64,000 nucleotides of DNA from Pyrus communis (Eukaryota > Streptophyta > Magnoliopsida > Rosales > Rosaceae). The position numbers and the translations under genes were made by a program. A model generated the notes under the pieces. It was not told the origin of the DNA. It was given only the letters and a program-made list of their open reading frames with translations, and searched no databases. This document shows positions 55,404-64,000 of the stretch, piece after piece. The DNA is taken from positions 13,997,724-14,061,723 of the forward strand of contig NC_084815.1 in assembly GCF_963583255.1 (NCBI RefSeq), in the 5' to 3' direction. The stretch's first letter is position 1. Every line of letters starts with the position of its first letter.

Positions 55404-56449
55404 CACAATTACGTGCTGTAATTTACGGTTCCAATACATTAGAGTTCAAGCGTGGGAAAATTTCGGCAGCATCTCCCTACGGTTCTTCAAGTGCACAACG
55501 CAGATACAAAAACTACGATGCACCCGAAGAACACAAAGAGATGCTACCACATTTCCTACATTCAAACTCTAATGCATGAACCGTCCAAAATTTTGGGACA
55601 ATTCAAGAATTAATTGGACCGTAGTTATGCTTTCGCATCCATTCATGAAATTCAACTAATTCTCAAACGAGAAACTAAGCTCATATGAACATTGCATACC
55701 ATTGTTTGCATACAAATACATAAACTCACAACACCTATAAACTACATACAACACAATTTAAATGAATGAAAATTAAATAAGTTAGTTAAGAAAGATTATA
55801 CCTCCGAGACTAACGACAATCCCAACGGCCGGAGGAAATATTTCCAGGGGAAGGCGCAAATGCTTTGCAACCTCTGCCTTCCTGTGTTCTGGTTAAGTTC
55901 AGTAAAGTGAAAGACTTTGTGCAATGAAAGCATCGTCGTGCAAAGCATTGAGCTTCAAATATTTGGCATCATCCCTTGCCATGTTTTTTTAACACACTAC
56001 ACGATGAACTATAGTTTGTGGGACATTACTTTCTTTCAAAAAAAATTATTCTCATTCACTCTTCACATTTTTTTCAAACAACCTAAATACTTAATAAATC
56101 ACTAGCCCCTTAGCATACACCTATGTGTGTGCTAATTGACTTTTATTTATTATGTTTATGTGTATTAGCATTTTTTTTTTGTCAAATATTAGTATTAATT
56201 TTATCAAGTAACTACCCATGTAGTGGGTGCTTTGTTTGTAATCTTCAAAATGATGTAGTTTTCATTTTCCCCTTATTATTTAAATTGTTTTGTTTTGAAC
56301 TTCTTAATTAAGAAGGGGCATTTCTTGTCATTTTAAATGTTCCACTTTTTTTTGCCTCCTCTCTTTATATATAGAAGAACTTATTTGGTAATACCACTTG
56401 TACAAATTAAGTAATAACATATTTATTAAAATGCATTAATTTTAGGCCT
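55404..56449. repeat. Unassigned repeat-like DNA with a large inverted repeat
   Basis: Arms 55425-55474 and 55539-55584 form an imperfect stem (ACGGTTCcaatacATTAGAG against the complement of CTCTAATGcatGAACCGT), joined by a 64-base loop. No frame of interest. The remainder to 56449 is AT-rich, with T-runs and no supported gene. Confidence 0.5.
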
Positions 56450-56454
56450 TTAAT
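56450..56454. repeat. Target site duplication of the Del-type element, left copy
   Basis: TTAAT, identical to 63635-63639. Confidence 0.7.
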
Positions 56455-57822
56455 TATGACGACCCATCCCAAATTAATATATATTTTATCCTCGAATGTG
56501 TGGAAATGACGAGTATACCCTCGAGTCGTAGTCATGTGGATGTACGTTTAAAGTTTTAAACTATTCTTTTTTAGCAGACGTGAGTAAATTATACGCAACG
56601 TCACGAGAGTGTTGACGCGATTTAGGGCCAAGTTGGGTTCATAACGAAAATGTTACGAATAAATGATCGTGCAGTCGGGCTAAGGAAATGGACCAATCAT
56701 CATACCTCCTACTTTCTTGGGTCGAATTAGAATTGTGGGTTTGTTTTGAGTTAAATTGCTAGCCCTAAACCTTATGGCCTAATCAAGGCCCTACTCTTCT
56801 ATTTCTGCCCAATATGGACACACACACACACATACACGTGCTAACCTCCCCCATCCTCTCCCTCTTTCTCGAACTCTCTCTTTCGTCCATACAACCCGAG
56901 CCTTCAACTCTCCAACATCATTCAAACTTCATCGATCAAGCTTGAGCTTTGCACCAACGTGTTTTTGGTGACTTCACGAACCCATCTTTACCATTGGATC
57001 AAAGAACGGATCACAGGAACCCAATAACCTAAGAGCTCTAGCGTGGTGCTCTGTTGCTCCGTCGTGATCGTGCTTATTTCACGGAGTTTTAAAGCTTAAG
57101 GGAGTCTTAAAATTACTCCATAGAGACATGGGAACAATTTTTAGGAAGATTTGGACATCAGGATAGGTCATTTCCATGAGTTGCAGACTTAGCTAGAATA
57201 TCAAAAGATTTTCCGCCCACTTTTCGTCGGTTTTAGGACCTCTAAGAGGTAAGATCATGTTCTACTAGTTCAAGGTTTCAAATTGATATAAAATTTGTGG
57301 AATTTGGTTGAAAAATCAAGAAGATATTGAAGTTTTACGATTTTCCAGTTTCCGGTGAAGCAGCGATGGTCGACGTTGGATTCCGGCGAACCATCGGAGA
57401 AGGAAGGAGAATATTCCATCAACTTTGACGAAATATACTAACCGCGTCAGGTAAAAGTTAATGGTATATGCTACTATTTAACAGAATATTCCCTAACGGC
57501 ATTAAACCTTCCGTCCGTGTGCCAAGCACGTGCCTGCGCATGGCCGGTGCGTGTGGCCGTGCCTAGGCCTGCTCGTGAGTCATCGGAAAATTATTTTTAA
57601 AATATGGGGATGCTCTTGATGTTGAGTAGGCCACGATGGTATATTCAAACACCCCAATTGAGCAACGTATAAGAAGATATTACACGGTTTTGGTTATGTG
57701 CTTAAAATTAATGTTAAAATAGTTGTTCCACATATAGGTGAGACGTTTCCGGAGGACGAGTGCAACCAGGCGAGACTTGGGGGTTACGACCCTACTTCAT
57801 ACCAGTGGTTGGCCTTTTGGTT

Positions 57823-57878
<56 letters not shown>

Positions 57879-58846
57879 GCGTTTCCAAGAAACTATTTTA
57901 AATGGAATTTCATTTAAAATGCCATGTCGTATTCGCTTTACATTTTAGCATAAGCATTAGTATAGCTGTGGAGGCCCAGGTAGGGTCAGATGAGTATATA
58001 TTTACGGTATGGTTGCACAATAGTTGATTATGAGTTGATGCACGTAAAGCTCATTATCCTGCATCCCGGTGTTAGTGCTCCACCCATGGCCAGGGCCTAG
58101 CCTTCACATGATCGTTCACCTCCCGCAGCGCACGCTCAATTTGGATCCAAGTCAGGTGCCAGCCTATCGTACAAACCACATTAGGTGGTTCCGACTCGTA
58201 GGCGACTTGCGATTCATCGCACTGCCTTCACGTGATCGTATCACTTGAGTGTACTTATTTACACCCAACCTGTCGTGCATACCACATTTAGGTGGTTCCG
58301 ACTCGTGTACAAGTTTAGTGTCGTATAGGTCACATTAAGTGACTCCGGCTGGCATATCACGTTTACATTGATTTATATCACCTGGCTTACATATTTACTG
58401 CTGAGATAATGACATGGAATATACCTAGTTTTCTTTACTCTCGAGCTTGATTTCTATAAATACATATGTATTATTATTTTCTAGGAATTTATACGGGTTT
58501 TATGGTGAGGGGTTATTACTTTTGGAAAAGTAAAAAGGTTTTTAAAAGCTTTGTTTTTGCCCACTCATGTTTTCTAATTTGCACCCCTCTAGGTTCTAGT
58601 TAGATGCTCATGTTGATGGCTCACAATACGGCGGTTCTGACAGACTCGCATTTTTAGCCTGCTGGACTGCATTTAGGTTGTCTATGCTTTGATGATCTGT
58701 GTTTCTATACTTACCTAGTGTAAATTAGTTAGTTTTGGTTTTTAATTACTCACATTTTTGTATCATTATCACTTCCGCACTGCGCTCATGGCTATATCAC
58801 CCTCATGTGATGGCCAACATGCCTCGAGTTAGGTCGGGGTGTGTCA
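56455..58846 (+). repeat. 5' LTR of the Del-type element (2392 bp)
   Basis: Starts TATGACGACCC (the first G of the usual TG apparently changed to A) and ends GGTGTGTCA. It holds a (TA)n microsatellite at about 57823-57874 and several copies of 'ccacattaggtggttccgac' at 58176-58350. Confidence 0.8.
57823..57876. repeat. (TA)n microsatellite
   Basis: About 26 TA units inside the 5' LTR; the 3' LTR has a shorter version at about 62538-62562. Confidence 0.9.
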
Positions 58847-58849
58847 GCT

Positions 58850-58862
58850 TGGTATCAGAGCC
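58850..58862 (+). promoter_or_regulatory. Primer binding site (initiator tRNA-Met)
   Basis: TGGTATCAGAGCC, complementary to the 3' end of plant initiator tRNA-Met, four bases after the LTR. Confidence 0.9.
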
Positions 58863-58926
58863 TAGGTTTTGGCAGTCCTGCATATTTTGTGAATACTCTA
58901 ATCATTTTGATGTCTTATGTCAGAAC

Positions 58927-60320
58927 CATGCCGCCTCGTAGAAAGCCATGTACTTCCTCCAAATCTAACTTTCCTAATATTGGCCAATTAGGTGAGGCCA
59001 TTGCTAATACCATTCTGTCTTCATTAAGCCCTCCCCATAGGACTCCTCAGGAAACAGTTTATAATTTAAAGTTGAATAATTTCGTGGGTAATGAGGGGCC
59101 CAAGAGAGCCGAGTAGTTGCTTAACCATGTCGAGAAAACCTATCAAGTGATGCAGAGGCAGGGGAATTTCCTTGAGGATAAATGGGTCAAGACGACCACT
59201 TGGTTTTAAAGGAAGGAGGCTACATCTTGGTGGAGACAGGAATCTTTTCAGTTGTCACCGGAAGAAGCTGCAGATTAGGAGGTTTTTAAGCGATTATTCC
59301 ATAAGAGATTTGTACCCTAGAGTATTTGGATCGTATGAGGCAAGAATTCACACAATTAAAGCAAGAGAAAATGTCATCTAATGAGTACTATAGAAAATTT
59401 ACTAATTTATCTCGGTCTTGTCCGGAGATTGCTCAGAATCCTGCTGAGATGTTTCAACGATTTAAGTGTGGCACTCGAAAAAAATGGCGTTCTATGGTGA
59501 CCATGACTCCTTGGTCTACATATCAGGAGTTTTATGAGATTCTACTGGGTTGAGGATTCTGAAAGCATGCCCAGTGACTGTGAGGAAAAGGAAGAGGAAG
59601 AAAAAGATAATAATCAGAAGAAAAACATTAATAAAGATAAAAGTCAATCACCGTAAGGTCCTCGCAAGACACAAAGTTTTAAGAGTAGTGGTACTAGTTC
59701 TGGTTCTTCTAGTAGGGGCTCGAGTTACACTACGCCAAGAAAGGGTGGACATTCGGGAGGTTCTCGCTTTCAGAGACAAATAGATTTTGGTGGTTCTAGT
59801 GGTCCATTCTGCCATAGAAGTAATAGTCGACATTTTAGATAGTGTAGACAGGACAACAGAAGTGGATGTTTTGTTTGTGGTCAGATGGGACATTGGGCTA
59901 TCTAGTGTCCACAGAGCCAGCAGAAACCCCAACCATCTGCCCTACCACCACGAGTTCCTATTCAGCAGATTCCAGGGGCGAGTGGTTATACCTATACGGG
60001 TTATGGTGGAGCATATCATTATCAAGGTGATATAGCTCCATATTCTAGAGGACAGTATCAGTACCTACATGATCCGTATCAACAGAGTCGGTATACTTAG
60101 TATTCATGAGGTTACCCACCATATCTGTCATATCCAGCTGGTGGATCACAATGGTATCTTGGAGGACAATCCCAGAACGTTGAGGTTGCTTCTAGCAGTG
60201 CAAGATCATTGAGGTAGCCTAACCAGCCTGGTCAGGGATGAGGTACACAAGGACGTGGAAATCAAGGTAACAGGGGTCGTGGAAGACGACAACAGCCACA
60301 GGGCCGTGTTCACCATATCA
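58927..60320 (+). pseudogene. Del-type element Gag, broken
   Basis: Starts MPPRRKPCTSSKSNFPNIGQ at 58927. Gag core debris: YNLKLNNFVGNEGPKRAE, then EKTYQVMQRQG and SWWRQESFQLSPEEA. The zinc knuckle CFVCGQMGHWAI is present at about 59867, with a stop just before its last Cys block. A Gly/Gln/Arg-rich tail follows (GRGNQGNRGRGRRQQPQGR, 60250-60305). Stops at 59115, 59209 and elsewhere. Gag normally forms the virus-like particle. Confidence 0.75.
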
Positions 60321-60775
60321 CTTTGCAGGATGCCCAGAACAATCCTGATCTGATTATGGGTACGTTAAATATTCTTGGCCATTTTTCTAAAGTATTAATT
60401 GATTATGGTGCCACACACTCTATTATTTCTTATACGTTTGTTCAGACAACGCAACCCTACCCCACATCTCTCGGTTATGAGTTGGAGTTTTTGATACCTA
60501 GAGGTAAGACATGTTATGTTAGTTGGGTATATCAAGGATGTTCTATTCTAGTGGAGGACATCATTATGCCAACTAATCTTGTCTCATTAGATATTGTTGA
60601 TTTCGATGTTATTCTAAGTATGGATTGGTTACACTACAATCATGTTAAGATGGATTGTTATGAGAAGACAGTTACTTTTCATCAGCCGGGCTTGCCTATG
60701 GTTACATTTGTGGGTGTACATAGTGGACTAAGGCATGGCATTATCTCTGCCGTGAGGAAAAAAGGTTATTGAGGA
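60321..60775 (+). pseudogene. Del-type element aspartic protease
   Basis: A 149-codon open stretch: ITLQDAQNNPDLIMGTLNI, the active site VLIDYGATHSIIS (Tyr where Ser or Thr is usual in D-S-G-A), and FDVILSMDWLHYNHVKMDC, the conserved second block. The catalytic Asp is present. The frame ends at a TGA near 60770. Confidence 0.75.
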
Positions 60776-61700
60776 AAGGTTGTCAAGGTTATTTGGCTTA
60801 TGTCGTATTGAATGAGGATACGCCTACCCGTGTAGAGGATGTATGGGTAGTTAGCCATTTCCTTGATGTTTTCTCAGATGATTTACCTAGGTTACCACCA
60901 GATAGAGAAGTGGAATTCACTATTGATTTACTCCTAGGTATAGATCCTATTTCCTTAACTCTCTATCGAATGGCTTCCGCATAGTTGAGGGAATTGAAAA
61001 CCCAGTTGCAGGCATTGGTTGATAAGGGTTTCATTCAGCCTAGTATTTCACCTTAAGGAGCTTCAGTTTTATTTGTACGAAAGAAAGATGGGACTTTGAG
61101 GCTATGTATCGACTATTGACAGCTGAATCGGGTAACGATTAAAAACCGTTATCCGTTGCCACGTATAGATGATTTATTTAATCAGCTTCGAGGTGCGTGC
61201 GTGTTCTCCAAGATTGATTGGAGGTCCGGGTATTATCAATTAAAGATCGAAAGTGAAGATGTTCCTAAGACGGCTTTCAGGACTCAAATGGTCATTACGA
61301 ATTTCTCGTAATGCCATTCGAATTAACGAATGCACCCGCAACTTTTATGGATTTGATGAATTGAGTATTTAAACCATACCTCGACAGGTTTGTTATCTTT
61401 TTCATTGATGATATTTTGGTGTATTCTAAGTCTAAGGCAGAGCATACTCGACACCTTACTTTGGTTTTGAAGAAATTGAGGGAGCACTAATTATATGCTA
61501 AGTTTTTGTTAGATCAAGTGCCATTTTTAGGGCATGTAATATTAGCTCAGGTTATTCAGGTAGATCGACAGAAAGTAGTTGCAGTTGAAAATTAGGAGTA
61601 GCCATAAACCGTCATTGAGGTATGAAGTTTTCTGGGCTTTGTAGGTTATTATCAACGGTTTGTTAAAGATTTTTCAACCATAGCCTTACCACTAACAAGG
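60776..61700 (+). pseudogene. Del-type element reverse transcriptase, broken
   Basis: Blocks in order: VSHFLDVFSDDLPRLPPDRE, then LVDKGFIQPSISP, FVRKKDGTLRLCIDY (then TGA), [32 protein letters not shown] (with Trp in place of the usual Leu), then in a shifted frame [20 protein letters not shown], where the active site is FIDD. At least six stops and one frameshift near 61300. Confidence 0.8.
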
Positions 61701-62135
61701 TTGACTAGAAAAGATGTTAGATTTGAGTGGGACGATGATTATGAGCGAAGTTTCCAGCAACTAAAGTATTGTCTCACTCACGCACCTGTTTTGGTGCTTC
61801 CAGACGACGGTGGTAATTTTGAGATTTATAGTGATGCTTCCTTAAATGGCTTAGGCTGCGTATTAATGCAGCATGGTAGGATGATTACATATGCCTTGCA
61901 ACAGTTGAAGCCACAGGAGATGAACTACCCTACCCATGATCTTGAGCTAGTAGCTATCATGGTAAAGTGCAAGATTTTCACAGATCATAAAAACTTCCAG
62001 TACTTATTCACCCAAAACGATCTTAACCTTCGACAGCAAAGATGGATACAATTACTCAGTGATTATGATTGCACGATTGAGTATCATCCTGGTCGTGCAA
62101 ATGTGGTGGTAGATGCACTTAGCAGGAAATCTTGA
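61701..62135 (+). pseudogene. Del-type element RNase H with internal deletion
   Basis: Open for 144 codons: FEWDDDYERSFQQLKYCLTH, FEIYSDASLNGLGCVLMQHG (first catalytic Asp), LKPQEMNYPTHDLELVAIM, then directly KCKIFTDHKNFQYLFTQND, and EYHPGRANVVVDALSRKS. The usual ~14 residues between LELAAVVFALK and the IFTDHK block (an IWRHYLYGE-type segment) are missing, apparently an in-frame deletion. Confidence 0.75.
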
Positions 62136-62178
62136 GGACGTATTAATGCTTTATATGCTTGCCATATCCCTCTCCCAC

Positions 62179-63634
62179 AAAGTTAACAATATATGCTACT
62201 ATTTAACAGAATATTCCCTAATAGCGTTAAATATTTCGTTCGTGTACCAGGCATGTGTGGCCATACCTAGGCCGGCGTGTGAGGTCTCGTGGGTCATCGA
62301 AAAATTATTCTAAAAATATGGGGATGCTTGTGGTATTGAGTAGGCCACGATAGTATATTCAAACACCCCAACTGAGTAACGTATGAGAAGTTATTACATG
62401 GTTTTGGTTATGTGCTTAAAATTAACGTTAAAATAGTTGCTTCAAATATAGGTGAGACGTTTCCGGAGGATGAGTGCAGCCAGGCGAGACTTAGGAGTTA
62501 CAACCCTGCTTCATACTAGTGAGTGGCTTTTTGGTTTATATATATAAATATATATATATATAGGCATTTCCCATAAACAGTTTTAAATGGAATTTCATTT
62601 AAAATGCCATGTCGTATTTGCTTTACATTTTAGCATATGCATTAGTATAGCTTTGCATAATATTGCATGACGCTGCAGAGGCCTAAGTAAGTTCAGATGA
62701 GTATATATTGACGATATGGTTGGATGGTAGTTGATTATTAGTTGATGCACATAGAGCTCATTGTCCTGCACCCCTATGTTAATGCTCTGCCCGTGCCTAA
62801 GGCCTAGCCTTCAAGTGATTGTTCAGCTCCCACACTGCACACTCAACTTGGATCCAAGTCAGGTGCCACCCCATCGTACAGACCACATTAGGTGGTTCCG
62901 ACTTGTAGGTGACTTACGATTCGTCATACAGCCTTGACGTGATCATAGCACTGGAGCGAACTTATTTACTCCCAGCTTGTCGTACAGACCATATTTAGGT
63001 GGTTCCGACTCGTGTGCAGGTTTAATGCCGTACAGGTCACATTAGGTGACTCCGACTAGATTGATGAGCAATGGGTTCAGCTGTACAGGTCATATTAGGT
63101 GCCTCCGGCTAGTATATCACTTTTACATTGATTATATCACCTAGCTTACATATTTACTGCTGAGATAGTGACATGGCATATACCTCGTTTTCTTTACTCT
63201 CGAGCTTGATTTTTATAAATACATATGTATTATTATTTTTTGGGAAATTATACGGGTTTTTAAAAGCTTTGTTTTTGCCTACTCATGTTTTTTAATTTGC
63301 GCCCCTCCAGGTTCTAGTTAAACGTTCGTGTTGGTGGCTCATGAGGATTCTACGGTGGTTCTAACAAACTCAAATTAATGTAGGGTTTTCTTTCATATCC
63401 TGTATAATTAGTATTTAGCCTGCTGGACTGCACTTAGGTTGTCTATACTCTGATGATGTGTATCTATGCTTTAAACATCTTCACTCGCACTTCTATACTT
63501 ACCTAGTGTAAATTAGTTAGTTTTGGTTTTTAATCAATCACATTTTTATATCATTATCACTTCTGCACTGCGCTCATGGCTACACCACCCTCACGTGACA
63601 GCCAGCATGCCTCAAGTTAGGTCGAGGTGTGTCA
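62179..63634 (+). repeat. 3' LTR of the Del-type element, 5' part missing
   Basis: Homologous to 57454-58846, ending GGTGTGTCA. It has about 60 extra bases near 63055-63115, made of another copy of the 'acaggtcacattaggtgact' phrase. Confidence 0.8.
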
Positions 63635-63639
63635 TTAAT
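63635..63639. repeat. Target site duplication of the Del-type element, right copy
   Basis: TTAAT, same as 56450-56454. Confidence 0.7.
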
Positions 63640-64000
63640 TTAATTAATATTAAACATTAAGTACATATTTAATTACACTCTTCATACTAAAAAAAATTAA
63701 AATTCAAATCTAATTATTAAATAAGCAATAAAATTAAAATTAAAAAAAACCCTATTCTACTCATCTGTCGGAAGTTATGGTTCTTGCTGTAGTTCTGCCG
63801 CGAGTTGATTATCAAACTTCCACTCCCAGAAACGCGATTTGAACATGTTGTCGATAGCCTTCATCAGATTTGGGTCAATTTTGTCAATGTCTCAATTAGG
63901 CTGTCATGAAAAAATTAATAAATTAAAAGCTCACTATTTTATTATATTTAACAAACATTATTATTTAACTAATAAAATTAACACATATAGCTAACTCATC
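63640..64000 (-). pseudogene. AT-rich tail with a possible exon remnant
   Basis: Most of this is AT-rich and featureless. On the minus strand about 63890-63763 encodes KIDPNLMKAIDNMFKSRFWE, then WKFDNQLAAELQQEP before a stop, with better codon composition than its flanks. I do not recognise the family; a transposon-associated exon is possible. Confidence 0.3.

Larger units (their letters stand above)
56455..63634 (+). mobile_element. Ty3/gypsy Del/Tekay-type element, integrase deleted
   Basis: 5' LTR 56455-58846, primer site for initiator tRNA-Met, then gag, zinc knuckle, protease, RT and RNase H in the usual order. The sequence then jumps, 45 bases after the RNase H end, into the middle of the 3' LTR (62179-63634). 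Integrase, chromodomain, polypurine tract and the first ~1000 bases of the 3' LTR are missing. The outer TTAAT duplication is intact, so the loss happened inside an already inserted copy. Many stops in every domain. Confidence 0.8.

Noticed and set aside
59648..59932. 94-codon Thr/Ser-rich minus-strand frame
   Set aside because: Antisense of the low-complexity Ser/Gly part of the Del-type Gag.

Overview
The window looks like repeat-dense nuclear DNA of a woody eudicot. It is AT-rich, has GT-AG introns, and consists almost entirely of nested and broken LTR retrotransposons, CACTA transposon pieces, MITEs and one endogenous pararetrovirus. Several families (the coiled-coil passenger gene at 15.8-16.5 kb, the CACTA accessory gene at 19-21 kb, the dispersed repeat near 3.2 kb) resemble repeats I associate with Rosaceae such as apple, pear or Prunus. 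That assignment rests on recall and could not be checked by search. I found no convincing intact single-copy host gene, tRNA, rRNA or CRISPR array.

Layout. 1-735: decayed copy of a retroelement passenger gene. 741-8900: mostly non-coding, with a dispersed repeat, two hairpin MITEs and a degenerate short array. 8930-10075: 3' end of a Ty1/copia element (minus). 10130-19193: Athila-like element A (minus), with a tRNA-Asp primer site and near-identical 2.4 kb LTRs in an unusual LTR-internal-LTR-internal order; it carries an antisense passenger gene. 19194-21489: CACTA accessory gene of the Transposase_24 type (minus). 21610-35201: a 13.6 kb Ty3/gypsy Tat-type element (minus) with decayed gag, protease, RT, two RNase H regions and integrase, plus an antisense plant-mobile-domain (PMD) gene. 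35207-38700: unassigned DNA with a GA-rich tract. 38971-39512: CACTA transposase tail (DUF4216 type). 39787-51632: endogenous caulimovirid (minus), split by Athila-like element B (41209-48412, plus, perfect ATGAT duplication). 51695-55403: non-autonomous LTR element with a degraded gag. 56455-63634: Ty3/gypsy Del/Tekay-type element (plus) that lost integrase and the start of its 3' LTR but keeps a TTAAT duplication. 63640-64000: unassigned, with a possible exon remnant.

The most interesting pattern is that two unrelated LTR elements (A and the Tat-type element) each carry a coiled-coil passenger gene antisense to the element's own transcript. Each passenger has its own TATA box and leader, and each contains candidate GT-AG introns. 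Antisense cargo can keep introns through retrotransposition because the element's genomic RNA does not present them to the spliceosome in the right orientation. Other points of interest are evenly spaced polypurine motifs in A and B, a captured gene fragment flanked by a 34 bp duplication inside the pararetroviral RNase H region, and loss of the TATA box from the transcribing LTR of the Tat-type element.

Decay is largely by stop codons of the kind expected from C-to-T change (CAG, CAA, CGA or TGG becoming TAG, TAA or TGA), as expected for silenced, methylated repeats. Apart from two recent LTR insertions (A and B), nothing here looks able to move by itself.
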